From JASFYU01 sp045046905 (lineage in GTDB: Bacteria > Bacteroidota > Bacteroidia > Flavobacteriales > Flavobacteriaceae): 39,702 nucleotides of DNA. Shown here in pieces: positions 7,829 through 15,704 of this stretch (position 1 is the first letter of the stretch; every line of letters starts with the position of its first letter). The stretch is from contig JASFYU010000186.1 of NCBI GenBank assembly GCA_045046905.1, positions 1 to 39,702 of the forward strand, read 5' to 3'. The translations under genes were made by a program, and so were the position numbers. The notes beneath the pieces were generated by a model. It was not told the DNA's origin. It searched no databases and saw only the letters and a list, made by a program, of their open reading frames with translations.

Positions 7829-8266
7829 CTAGCCGTAGCGTTCACTACCGAAAAACTGATGATATAGTTTCGCGACCGCCCAATTACCCAAAGGAAAATA
7901 CAGCGCAAAAAACAGGGCCATTCCCAGGCTGAAATTTCTGATATTAAAAAATTGATCCATAAGGTTATTAGGATATGCATAGGAAGTTTGTAGGGCATAG
8001 CCCCCAAATTCTAATAAACCCATAGCAACTAAACCGTATGCGTATTGGGTATGAAAAGGTAGATTTCGTAGCAATAATGAAATAGGCACCATATAGAATA
8101 TATAGCAGCTAATCACCTGCCACCAATAGGTAAATTTGGCAATCTCCATTTGGGCACCGAACCAATCCATTCCCATTCCCCATAAAAAATACACAAAACA
8201 GTAGACAACAATTAATCGTTTATCTACATTGAGTCTGGTCTTGGCCCATATGATGAATTCATTCAT
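7829..8266 (-). CDS. Four-helix membrane protein at the end of the PKS cluster
   Basis: The protein has 145 residues with four hydrophobic segments (about 18-38, 48-66, 75-93 and 108-130) and short polar loops. The start overlaps the acyl carrier protein stop by four bases (ATGA), so it is translationally coupled and belongs to the cluster. I recognise no family. Its place behind the ACP suggests a job with the lipid product, such as membrane insertion, transport, or anchoring of the synthase. It is the last gene of the block and faces the YceI-like gene. Confidence 0.75.
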   Translation of the reverse strand: MNEFIIWAKTRLNVDKRLIVVYCFVYFLWGMGMDWFGAQMEIAKFTYWWQVISCYIFYMVPISLLLRNLPFHTQYAYGLVAMGLLEFGGYALQTSYAYPNNLMDQFFNIRNFSLGMALFFALYFPLGNWAVAKLYHQFFGSERYG

Positions 8267-8520
8267 ACTTTATTCTTGCTACGTTTCGTATCGATAATGA
8301 CTAGCGCATCTTTTACCGTTTGCATTTGGTCCATATCTTCATTTTCGAGCATAATATCAAAGGCATCTTCTACATCAAGAACAATATCTACCAGATTGGC
8401 AGAATTAATATTGAGTTCCTTGATTAAATGACTGTCTTCGGTTATATCGTCTACCGAAACATCTTCAGGAAGATATACTTTTATAATTTCTCTAAGCTTT
8501 TTGTAGTGTTCGTTCTTCAT
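8263..8520 (-). CDS. Acyl carrier protein of the PKS cluster
   Basis: The protein has 85 residues from the ATG at 8518-8520. It has the ACP four-helix pattern: YKKLREIIKVYLPEDVSVDDITEDSHLIKELNINSANLVDIVLDVEDAFDIML. Ser 40 in INSANLVDIV is the expected phosphopantetheine site, but the usual D-S-L reads N-S-A here. Acidic residues around it are typical. Longer in-frame starts exist (ATG at 8568, TTG at 8595) and would nearly close the 84-base gap to the ketosynthase gene, but they would add a basic tail not usual for ACPs. It should carry the acyl chain made by the KS, dehydratase and enoyl reductase next to it. Confidence 0.87.
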   Translation of the reverse strand: MKNEHYKKLREIIKVYLPEDVSVDDITEDSHLIKELNINSANLVDIVLDVEDAFDIMLENEDMDQMQTVKDALVIIDTKRSKNKV

Positions 8521-8604
8521 AGCCTTAAATAAACCTTGGGTTTTATGTTGTAGGACTCCCCGAGGCATGATTTCAATGATTTTTGTATAAACCAAATTTA
8601 AATA

Positions 8605-9879
8605 TCAGTCGTTCAAAGCGCTAAAAATAACACATGCATTTACATCTCCAAAACCAAAACTCGCCTTTGCTAGTATTTTTGGCCGATATTGGATTGTTTT
8701 CAGAGGTATTTTAGAGGCATCAACAATTTTGGCTATTTCAGGATGCGTATTGCTACAATTTGCATTACCGAAGACTCTCCCCTCTTTAAATTGTAGCAGT
8801 GCGGCCACACATTCTATACTTCCGGCGGCGGCCAAACAATGCCCAAGCAATCCTTTAAAAGAATTTATATACGGGAAATCAATACCAGAAACCCCCAAAG
8901 CCCTGCTCCAGTTCAAAATCTCTGTCGGGTCTTTGGCCGTAGCGGTCAGGTGGCCGTTAATGCAATCAATTTCTTCTTTTTGTATGTTACAATTGTTTAC
9001 TGCCTCAATGATACAGCGTTGCACCGCTTCATTATTGGGTGCGGTCATACTGCCTTCGCCCCGTTGACCGCCACTGTTCACAGTACCACCGAGAACTTCA
9101 GCATAGATTTTTGCTCCACGTGCCATAGCGCTTTCTAGCGATTCTAATACTAAAGCCCCTGCCCCACTCCCAGGAACAAAACCCGCTGCCGTGGCACTCA
9201 TAGGTCTGCTCGCTTCGGTAGGGTTGTCATTGTACTGTCGTGGTAAAATACGCATGGCATCAAAACCGCCCCATATATAGGGGCCGCTATCGCTACAACT
9301 GCCGGTAAGTATACGTTTGGCCTTCCCTGAAGCAATGCGATCATAGGCCATTATAATGCCTTCGGTACCTGTGGTACATGCCGAGGAATTCGTGGTCACT
9401 TGGTTGCCACAGCCCAAAATACCACCCAAATAAGCGCTGATACCACTTGCCATGGTCTGCATGACGACCGTACTACCCAATCGGCGAACGTTCTTAGCAT
9501 CAATCCTATGAATAGATTCTCGAAACTTGTCAACGCCAAGAATTCCCGTACCAAAGATGATACCGCTATCCCAATCTGGAGTCTCTTTTCCCGCTATAGG
9601 CAATTCGGCATCTCTCCAGGCATCTGTACCCGCTATAACACCATAAACAATACCACTGGCATTCAGCCCTCGGAGCTGTAAAGGGGTAAAGTAGTTAGTT
9701 ACAAGATTATTTTTAACCAAGGGTTGCCCGGCAATTTGACATCCAAAATTCAATGCCTTTAATTTGGGTTGAAAACGGATTCCACTTTCTCCATGCCACA
9801 GGGCTTGTGTGAAGTCAGATAGCCCTACGCCATTAGGTGCGCAAATGCCAAGACCGGTTACCACTACCCGTTTATTCAT
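8605..9879 (-). CDS. Beta-ketoacyl-ACP synthase (KAS II/FabF-type) of the PKS cluster
   Basis: The protein has 424 residues, the standard length for a condensing enzyme. The Cys-His-His triad and Lys can be seen: Cys 168 in NSSACTTGTEG, His 310 in INGHLTATAKDP, Lys 342 and His 347 in FKGLLGHCLAAAGS. The N-terminal VVVTGLGICAPNG is also typical. It extends an ACP-bound acyl chain with malonyl-ACP. The start overlaps the end of the dehydratase gene by eight bases. Sitting in an operon with an ACP and without fabD or fabH, it looks like a specialised rather than a housekeeping synthase. Confidence 0.92.
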   Translation of the reverse strand: MNKRVVVTGLGICAPNGVGLSDFTQALWHGESGIRFQPKLKALNFGCQIAGQPLVKNNLVTNYFTPLQLRGLNASGIVYGVIAGTDAWRDAELPIAGKETPDWDSGIIFGTGILGVDKFRESIHRIDAKNVRRLGSTVVMQTMASGISAYLGGILGCGNQVTTNSSACTTGTEGIIMAYDRIASGKAKRILTGSCSDSGPYIWGGFDAMRILPRQYNDNPTEASRPMSATAAGFVPGSGAGALVLESLESAMARGAKIYAEVLGGTVNSGGQRGEGSMTAPNNEAVQRCIIEAVNNCNIQKEEIDCINGHLTATAKDPTEILNWSRALGVSGIDFPYINSFKGLLGHCLAAAGSIECVAALLQFKEGRVFGNANCSNTHPEIAKIVDASKIPLKTIQYRPKILAKASFGFGDVNACVIFSALND

Positions 9880-10324
9880 GCTTTATCTTTTTTAGCATGC
9901 CAGATAGTATGCCCTTACAAATCAATTTTCCTTCAGAATCATGCATTTTCACCTCACATTTTAATTTATGGAATCTAAAATATATTTTTTTAGAAGTGAC
10001 CACCACTTTTCCGCCCGGGCGAACGGCCAAGAAAAACTCCATTTCTGAACTGCTAAAACCTATATTCAGAGTAGGAGAAGGCGTTTCAGTATCCTCCTCA
10101 AGTAAGTAAATACCCAAACATACCAAGCCTATCTGAGCGCAGCATTCGGTCAATATAACCCCAGGGGTCACAGGATTGTTCTTGAAATGACCTCTGTAGA
10201 AATCTAAATTTTTTGAAAAGGTATACGTACCCCTTGCCCCCTTCTTATCAATATGCAATAGTTCATCTACGAATAGGAAGGGTTTGGTATACGGAAGTTT
10301 ATCTAGTATTGTTTGGTGATTCAT
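9872..10324 (-). CDS. FabZ-like 3-hydroxyacyl-ACP dehydratase
   Basis: The protein has 150 residues with a single hotdog fold. The catalytic His 46 sits in FYRGHFKNNPVTPGVI and Glu 60 in LTECCAQIG, matching FabZ (the usual motif is GHFP; here GHFKNNPVTPG). It removes water from 3-hydroxyacyl-ACP to give the enoyl thioester for the enoyl-reductase-like SDR encoded three bases upstream. The tight spacing on both sides shows it belongs to the same transcript. Confidence 0.9.
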   Translation of the reverse strand: MNHQTILDKLPYTKPFLFVDELLHIDKKGARGTYTFSKNLDFYRGHFKNNPVTPGVILTECCAQIGLVCLGIYLLEEDTETPSPTLNIGFSSSEMEFFLAVRPGGKVVVTSKKIYFRFHKLKCEVKMHDSEGKLICKGILSGMLKKIKHE

Positions 10325-10327
10325 GGC

Positions 10328-11113
10328 CTATTGTAAACTCTCGCCCCCATCTACTTTGATAATCGTTCCCGTAATCCATTTAGCATCATCGGTGCTGAGT
10401 AAATATACAACATTGGCAACGTCTTCAGGAGTGGTTAATCGCCCGCTTGGGTTTCGTTTTAAGGCACTTTCTTTTAGCTGTTTACTATTCGGAATCATAG
10501 CAAAAGCTCGGGTTTCAGTCGCTCCGGCCTGAATACAGTTCGCTTTTATACCTAATGGGGCGAATTCAAGGGCAATATTACGGCTAATGGCTTCCAAGGT
10601 GACTTTTGCGGCGGATACGGCCGCATACCCAGGCCAAGCCTTGGTATTACCCTCACTGGTAAAGGAAATGATACGTGCGTCTTGGGCAAATAGACCCGCA
10701 TCTGATAGCGCTTTGGTCCAGTCATAAAGGCTCAAGGCCATCGCATTCATGGTAATCAAAAAATCTTGGTGGTTCAAGGTGCTTTCCTTTTCAGAATACA
10801 TTGGTTTTAAGCTTCCTTTGGCAATACTGTGAACCATAAGTTTAATCTTTCCTGCCGTTATTAAAGTCTTGATTTCTTCGATAACAGCCTTTCTTTTTTC
10901 GTTGTTGGCGGCATCTATATTAAAACTTTTTAATACAACATCACTTGAAGAAATTTCTTGAAAACAGAGTTTAATTTGCTGCATATCAGACCTTCTATCT
11001 CGATGCACTATTATCAAATTGTAGTTGTGAGAGGCTAGTTTTTTGGCTGTCGCCAAGCCTAGACCGCTACTACCCCCTAATATCAATGCCCAGTTGCCTT
11101 CTTCTTTTCCCAT
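10328..11113 (-). CDS. SDR with enoyl-ACP reductase (FabI/FabL) signatures
   Basis: The protein has 261 residues. Nucleotide-binding motif GGSSGLG (13-19). The active site reads GYAAVSAAK: Tyr 163 and Lys 170 are separated by six residues, the spacing of FabI/FabL enoyl reductases, not the YxxxK of ketoreductases. The segment MVHSIA (93-98) matches the FabI HSIA motif. The end (FAMIPNSKQLKESALKRNPSGRLTTPEDVANVVYLL...VDGGESL) resembles Bacillus FabL. It should reduce the trans-2-enoyl-ACP made by the adjacent dehydratase using NAD(P)H. A generic SDR or FabG label would be misleading. It begins the downstream half of the cluster, after a repeat-filled gap. Confidence 0.8.
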   Translation of the reverse strand: MGKEEGNWALILGGSSGLGLATAKKLASHNYNLIIVHRDRRSDMQQIKLCFQEISSSDVVLKSFNIDAANNEKRKAVIEEIKTLITAGKIKLMVHSIAKGSLKPMYSEKESTLNHQDFLITMNAMALSLYDWTKALSDAGLFAQDARIISFTSEGNTKAWPGYAAVSAAKVTLEAISRNIALEFAPLGIKANCIQAGATETRAFAMIPNSKQLKESALKRNPSGRLTTPEDVANVVYLLSTDDAKWITGTIIKVDGGESLQ

Positions 11114-11477
11114 ATTTTCATTTCTACTATATACTCATTACTCATAACAAACAGTTTGCTTCGTACCTCGCAAAAACGTCTTCATGAGGAGTATAGCGAT
11201 GAAGTGATCTGTTTAAAGACTCAAGACCAGATTGTAACCAATCGATAAACATTTTCTTTTTTCTATTCTCTAAATGCCACTTTGTACGCAGTACTTATTA
11301 CTTTCTACTCAATACTTATTACTTTGTACTCAATACTTTGTACTCATTGCTCATTACTTTCTACCCAGAATAAACAGATTGCTTCGTTCCTCGCAAAAAC
11401 GTTATACTTTCTACTTTGTACTCATTGCTTATTGCTCATTGTTCACTGTTCATTGCTCCATTGCCAACTGTCCCCGC
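11114..11477. repeat. Repeat-filled gap between the two halves of the PKS cluster
   Basis: No gene. Two copies of a dispersed repeat with core GCTTCGTnCCTCGCAA occur at 11145-11178 and 11369-11401. The first is part of a degenerate palindrome ending near 11216 (AACAAACAG ... CTGTTTAA). Between and after them lies degenerate low-complexity sequence built from units such as TACTCAATACTTATTACTTT and TCATTGCTCATTGTTCACTG (about 11274-11460). The same pairing of low-complexity sequence and core repeat recurs at 26343-26543. It may insulate the two half-operons or act as a BIME-like element. Confidence 0.7.
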
Positions 11478-12533
11478 CTACCACTCCAACAATACTCGCT
11501 GTGCTGAAAAGCCCGGTCCAAAGCTTAAGATCAGGCCTTGTTCGCCTGCTTTTATATCTTTTTCAAGAAAACGTTCTAAAACATAGAGTACGGTAGCGCT
11601 ACTCATATTACCATACAATCGCAAGGTTTCACGGGTGTCATCTATATTTTTCCCCAGCTGACCGAACAGTTCTTCTACGGTTTGTACAATTTTTCGGCCT
11701 CCGGGATGAAATATCAAATGGTCAACTTTTTCTATAGATGTTCCACAGCGTTCCAAAAACGGATGTACAATAGCCGGAAAATGTGCTGCAATTGTTTCCG
11801 GAACAGAAGGGTCCAATATCATTTTTAGGCCATGATTTGTCAGATCAAAGCCCATAAGCGCTGTGGCATCTTTAAAATGATACATCTCTTCCCCTATTAT
11901 TTTGGGGCCTATGGCATTCTCCTCCGAGGATAAGAGCACACAGGCAGCACCATCACCAAATATTGCGGCACTGACCATATTCGCCATAGAATGATCATTC
12001 AATTGAAAGGTTGCAGTAGGACTCTCAACGGCCACCAGGGCTATTCGCTTTTCTGGATTAGATTTTAAAAAGTTGCGTGCATAGATTATTCCCGAAACCC
12101 CGGCCGCACAACCCATTTCCGTTACGGGTAAGCGCACTACATCTTGCCGTAATCCAAGGTCATTGATTAGGTACGCATCTAAAGATGGGATCATGATACC
12201 TGTACAGCTGACCGTAATAATATAATCTATGGAGTCTGCCGCCCAGCCACTCTTCTTCAATGCATTTTCCAATACCGTTTTACCAAGTTTCTTTACCTCT
12301 CGAACATAGATTGCATTTTTGGCCTCGAAGGAAGTTGCGGCGAATACCTCTTCGATATCCATGATGCTGTATCGTTTGTCAACTGCCGCCCCTTCAAAAA
12401 TCTTTATCACCTTGCGCCTGAAACGTGCGTCTTCATCAGCGAGCCATAACTCAATAAAAGGCAGAATATCTTTGGTGTTACGGCAATATTTGGGCAGTTC
12501 CTTGACTACCCTTACAATTCTAGTCTCGCACAT
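11478..12533 (-). CDS. Type III polyketide synthase (chalcone/stilbene synthase family)
   Basis: The protein has 351 residues from the ATG at 12531-12533 (MCETRIVRVVKELPKY). Longer in-frame starts reach into the methyltransferase gene and are not needed. The Cys-His-Asn triad is visible: Cys 142 in TEMGCAAGVSG, His 276 in IFHPGGRKI, Asn 309 in YGNMSSATV. The ending LILSFGPGFSAQ is the conserved GFGPG-type loop. It condenses malonyl-CoA units onto an acyl starter and cyclises the product. The start overlaps the end of the methyltransferase gene by 22 bases. With a methyltransferase and flavoprotein upstream, the best precedent is srsABC-type phenolic-lipid synthesis; starter and ring type cannot be read from sequence. 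Confidence 0.93.
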   Translation of the reverse strand: MCETRIVRVVKELPKYCRNTKDILPFIELWLADEDARFRRKVIKIFEGAAVDKRYSIMDIEEVFAATSFEAKNAIYVREVKKLGKTVLENALKKSGWAADSIDYIITVSCTGIMIPSLDAYLINDLGLRQDVVRLPVTEMGCAAGVSGIIYARNFLKSNPEKRIALVAVESPTATFQLNDHSMANMVSAAIFGDGAACVLLSSEENAIGPKIIGEEMYHFKDATALMGFDLTNHGLKMILDPSVPETIAAHFPAIVHPFLERCGTSIEKVDHLIFHPGGRKIVQTVEELFGQLGKNIDDTRETLRLYGNMSSATVLYVLERFLEKDIKAGEQGLILSFGPGFSAQRVLLEW

Positions 12534-13258
12534 ATTACTCCGTTTAGTCGATAAGGTTGCATGACCCATACATATCGAAAAGCCCATTTCCATTGAATAT
12601 CATGTGTAACTGATGGCAGGCCTTTGGAGTATGCAATAAGCTCAGATTTAATGAACCCTTTACGAATAGATATCAAACCGTCTATTTTAGCATGCTTTGT
12701 TTTTATAAAAATAACACTAAAGAGTTTAAAAAGATAATAGGCCAAAGTACTGCGATGCAAATCATTGATAACGATTCCTATTTTGCCTAATTCAATAAAC
12801 TTGTTCAAGAAAACCACGAGCTGTGTATTGGTAAAGTGATGCATGGTCAAGGTGTTTATAACAATATCGCAAGATAGCTCCGAAGCATCTATTTCTAGAA
12901 TATCTTGATGTAAGAACACTATTTCATCATATTGGCTCGATGCCTCTTTGGCCAACTGTAACACCTCGCTATTCAAATCGATACCGATTAAGCTTATATT
13001 GATGTTTCTCTTTCTACAGTAGTTGGCAATTTCACGTAGCATTTGGCCATCACCACAGCCCATATCTAAAATGGTATAGTTTTCTTTAGGGTTTTGCTGC
13101 ATTAATTTACCAACGGCCGTAACGGTAATTTTGGTGCCGCCCAAAATTTTGTTTACCCGATTGATATCATCAAATACGAATCGAAGTTTTTTAGGGCCTT
13201 CGCGAAAATCATCCATCAATTCGGGCTGTTCACTTCGTTCCGATAGGTCTTTTAACAT
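12512..13258 (-). CDS. SAM-dependent methyltransferase of the PKS cluster
   Basis: The protein has 248 residues with a class I methyltransferase core: motif I ILDMGCGDGQ (63-72), an acidic strand end IGIDLN, and VINTLTMHHF as the motif IV region. The C-terminal part (YYLFKLFSVIFIKTKHAKIDGLISIRKGF) is hydrophobic and could form a lid for a lipid-like substrate. It overlaps both neighbours (7 bases with the FAD gene, 22 with the PKS), so all three are translated together. By analogy with SrsB it would methylate the polyketide ring. O- versus C-methylation is open. Confidence 0.88.
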   Translation of the reverse strand: MLKDLSERSEQPELMDDFREGPKKLRFVFDDINRVNKILGGTKITVTAVGKLMQQNPKENYTILDMGCGDGQMLREIANYCRKRNINISLIGIDLNSEVLQLAKEASSQYDEIVFLHQDILEIDASELSCDIVINTLTMHHFTNTQLVVFLNKFIELGKIGIVINDLHRSTLAYYLFKLFSVIFIKTKHAKIDGLISIRKGFIKSELIAYSKGLPSVTHDIQWKWAFRYVWVMQPYRLNGVICARLEL

Positions 13259-14379
13259 ATTATGGGTTTTCCATGGGTATTCTTGATTATTTTTTTCAGT
13301 AAACCCGGTGTTTTTATAGCCGTTGTCATGGCGATATTCGACAAGCCATTACTCAATAAGATTGGCTGTAGTTGTCTCGCCCACCACAGCCGTCTTCCAA
13401 AGGCTTTGTTCCATTGCCTGTGATAGTCTTGTTCGAGTTGGTGTCGATGATACCCACTGTGTGTCATGAATTTATGAATGAGCTCAGAAACTATTTTGGC
13501 AGAATGAATCGCCATCGCCATACCATTACCACAGAGCGGATGTATCAGACCGGCTGTATCGCCACACATTAATACATGGTTCTCTACCGATGTTTTAGGG
13601 CTGAATGAAATTTGGGCAATCGTCAGCGGTTGGTCAAAAATAGGCTTGGCATTGTTGAGAAAAGAGGCTAAAAAAGGGTTTTTCATAATTACATTTCTAT
13701 TGAAATCATCAATATTTTTTTCTTTTTGAAAGCTTTGATATGATGCTAGATAACAAAAATTAACAGCCCCTGTTTCTGTCTTAGACAAGCCCGCATACCC
13801 CCCCTTAAAATTATGTAGGGCTACCCTATTTTCAGGAAATTCGGGGTAGTCATAATGTGCCTTTACGCCTAACCAAGAAGATTTTAGCCGAATAAAATCA
13901 CGATTCAAATGTTTGTCGAGATTGCTTCGCTTGCCATAGGCACCGATGACAATTTTTGCAGTGAACATTTCACCCTCAATTGTTTTAAGCTCGAAACAAT
14001 CCTTTTGAAAGCTGATTGCAGTTACGTTTTGGAATTTAAATTTTGCACCCGCTGCACGAGCCTTTTTATAAAATAGGGTATCCATGGTAAATCTACTGAT
14101 ACCCTTTCCGCCCAATGGGAGTGCTGTGGTTATCGATTTTCCTTTCTCAGTGGTCAGTTGTAAGGTGTCTATTGAAACGGCATTTGCCTCAGCAAGAGAA
14201 ATGCCGAGCTTTTCGAGGTAGGGCATTATTTCATTCGAAACATATTCACCGCATACCTTATGATGTGGATAAGATTGCTTTTCACATACGAGAACAGCAT
14301 AGCCATTGTTACTTAGGTGAAGAGCCGAGCTTAGCCCTGCCAGTCCACCCCCAACAATAATTATATCGTAGTGCCCCAC
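13252..14379 (-). CDS. FAD-dependent oxidoreductase (geranylgeranyl-reductase/hydroxylase type)
   Basis: The protein has 375 residues. Dinucleotide-binding motif VGGGLAGLSSA (9-19), a middle HHKVCGEYVS (39-48) typical of the geranylgeranyl reductase/UbiH-like branch, and the second FAD motif CGDTAGLIHPLCGNGMAMAI (272-291). The start is GTG at 14377-14379, forced because a TAA lies directly before it in frame. It heads the cluster. In analogous phenolic-lipid operons a flavoprotein hydroxylates the methylated resorcinol toward a quinone, but CGEYVS-type proteins can also be reductases, so the reaction is open. Confidence 0.87.
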   Translation of the reverse strand: MGHYDIIIVGGGLAGLSSALHLSNNGYAVLVCEKQSYPHHKVCGEYVSNEIMPYLEKLGISLAEANAVSIDTLQLTTEKGKSITTALPLGGKGISRFTMDTLFYKKARAAGAKFKFQNVTAISFQKDCFELKTIEGEMFTAKIVIGAYGKRSNLDKHLNRDFIRLKSSWLGVKAHYDYPEFPENRVALHNFKGGYAGLSKTETGAVNFCYLASYQSFQKEKNIDDFNRNVIMKNPFLASFLNNAKPIFDQPLTIAQISFSPKTSVENHVLMCGDTAGLIHPLCGNGMAMAIHSAKIVSELIHKFMTHSGYHRHQLEQDYHRQWNKAFGRRLWWARQLQPILLSNGLSNIAMTTAIKTPGLLKKIIKNTHGKPIIC

Positions 14380-14397
14380 TTAGGAAAGATAGCGATT

Positions 14398-14431
14398 TTA
14401 AACAAAGAATCCCGACAAAACTGCCGGGACT
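14398..14431 (-). terminator. Terminator behind the OmpA-family gene
   Basis: On the minus strand, CCCGGCA pairs with TGTCGGG (14411-14428, one G-U pair, four-base loop) and is followed by ATTCTTTGTTT. It lies 33 bases past the OmpA stop and just before the GTG of the FAD gene. It should separate the lipoprotein operon from the PKS cluster, which must then have its own start in a very short space or depend on read-through. Confidence 0.7.
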
Positions 14432-14463
14432 CCCATGAAACCATGAACAATAGCGCTACTGAA

Positions 14464-15159
14464 CTAGTTGTTGGTTTTGTCTACCGCCTCTTCTTTAAGG
14501 GCATTACTAGCCATAATCGCCAATTCAACACGACGGTTTTTAGTTTTACCTTCAGTAGTTGAATTATCAGCCTTCGGTTGGTTTTCACCGTACCATTTTG
14601 TTGTAAAACGTCTACTATCAATTCCTTGTGCGATAAGGTATTTTGTTACCGATTCTGCACGTTGCTGCGATAGTTTCATATTATACTCCTCGGGGCCCGC
14701 ACTATCAGTATGGCCTTCGATTAATATAACACTCTTTGGATATTCTTTAAAAATACCGGCCAATTTATCTAAAGTAGTTGCCGAAGTGCCCTTTACGTTC
14801 GATTTACTAGTGTCAAAATATACCCCAGCATCCTCATTAAAGGTTACATTGATACCTTCACCAACTCTAGTAACTTCAGCACCGGGTATTTCTTCCTCGA
14901 TTTTTTCGGCCTGTCGATCCATGCGATCTCCTATAAAACCACCAGCAACTCCTCCGATTACAGCGCCTATGATTGCGCCAAGGGCCGTATTGTTTCCTTT
15001 ACCCACATTATTACCAAGAATACCGCCTAATACGGCACCCCCAGCAGCTCCTACAACGGCGCCTTTCTGTTTATGGTTGGCATTTTTAGTAGCAGTACAG
15101 CCCGCAAGCAAAGCAACGGACATGACGATATAGATACTTTTTCTTATACTGAATTTCAT
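14464..15159 (-). CDS. OmpA-family lipoprotein with glycine-zipper domain
   Basis: The protein has 231 residues. The signal peptide ends with the lipobox LLAGC (Cys 21). Residues about 33-78 are glycine-zipper repeats (GAVVGAAGGAVLGGILGN, ALGAIIGAVIGGVAGGFIGD) that can insert in a membrane. The C-terminal half (about 105-215) is an OmpA/MotB peptidoglycan-binding domain with VILIEGHTDSAG and the helix NMKLSQQRAESVTKYL, then NRRVELAI. Expected place: outer membrane, gripping the cell wall. It lies three bases after the lipocalin-like gene, so the two form an operon ending in the hairpin at 14398-14431. Confidence 0.93.
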   Translation of the reverse strand: MKFSIRKSIYIVMSVALLAGCTATKNANHKQKGAVVGAAGGAVLGGILGNNVGKGNNTALGAIIGAVIGGVAGGFIGDRMDRQAEKIEEEIPGAEVTRVGEGINVTFNEDAGVYFDTSKSNVKGTSATTLDKLAGIFKEYPKSVILIEGHTDSAGPEEYNMKLSQQRAESVTKYLIAQGIDSRRFTTKWYGENQPKADNSTTEGKTKNRRVELAIMASNALKEEAVDKTNN

Positions 15160-15162
15160 ATT

Positions 15163-15645
15163 TTATTTTTTTGTGAATTTATAGACAATAGTTACCATTT
15201 CTCCATCGACAGCCGAATTTGATTTTAAGATCATTTCTTGGGCAGTGAGTGATGCAATGTTCAATCGGTAACCCACTCTACCGGTCATATCTTTAAATTT
15301 TTCATCGGTAAATTTAAATTGGAGTTGACTTGAGTAGCTTTCGGGGTTCTCATTAATTGACCAACGAATGAACCGATCGCCTCCTGTACATAAGGTAGAG
15401 GGCTTTATGGTGTATTTTCCTGTACTATTGTTATTCCTAAAGAACCAATCACTGCCTTCAAAACAAATATCCTCTGCATCATTAAAGATGGTCGATTTAA
15501 AGTTTCCACTGTTGTTTTCATAAGAGATATCGGTCAATGTCCAGGAGCCATCAATGTTAGCACGTTTTTCACGAGCGGCCTTAGAGACTGAACAAGAGGT
15601 TGCCAATAGCACAATTGCCATAAGTAGTAAAACTGTTTTTTTCAT
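15163..15645 (-). CDS. Lipocalin-like lipoprotein
   Basis: The protein has 160 residues. The signal peptide has lipobox LLATSC (Cys 18). The mature part starts with IDGSWTLTDISYEN, which matches the G-x-W start of lipocalin-like domains in Bacteroidota, followed by alternating beta strands (CFEGSDWFFRNNNSTGKYTI, SQLQFKFTDEKFK) and a final VTIVYKFTKK. These domains bind small hydrophobic molecules or serve as structural envelope lipoproteins. Operon with the OmpA-family gene. Both may be envelope stress proteins, but no regulator site is certain beyond the palindrome at 15688-15704. Confidence 0.82.
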   Translation of the reverse strand: MKKTVLLLMAIVLLATSCSVSKAAREKRANIDGSWTLTDISYENNSGNFKSTIFNDAEDICFEGSDWFFRNNNSTGKYTIKPSTLCTGGDRFIRWSINENPESYSSQLQFKFTDEKFKDMTGRVGYRLNIASLTAQEMILKSNSAVDGEMVTIVYKFTKK

Positions 15646-15687
15646 ATGATTTTTATAGTTTCGGGTTTGAGCATATATACGGTCGTA

Positions 15688-15704
15688 TTGATCCGTTGGA
15701 TCAA
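15688..15704 (-). promoter_or_regulatory. Perfect palindrome upstream of the lipocalin/OmpA operon
   Basis: TTGATCC-GTT-GGATCAA: two 7-bp arms with a 3-bp spacer, 43 bases before the lipocalin-like start. Size and place fit a dimeric repressor or activator site. The regulator is unknown. Confidence 0.45.

Noticed and set aside
11274..11596. Overlapping plus-strand ORFs of 77 and 104 codons
   Set aside because: They translate degenerate low-complexity repeats (repeated LCTQYLL/YSILITL) and run into the PKS gene on the other strand.
12534..12593. 20 extra N-terminal residues for the type III PKS
   Set aside because: They lie inside the methyltransferase gene, and the family normally begins close to the RVVKELPKY region, so the ATG at 12531-12533 is preferred.
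14468..15133. A 221-codon plus-strand ORF
   Set aside because: It is the mirror frame of the OmpA/glycine-zipper gene, which has a clear lipobox and OmpA domain on the minus strand.
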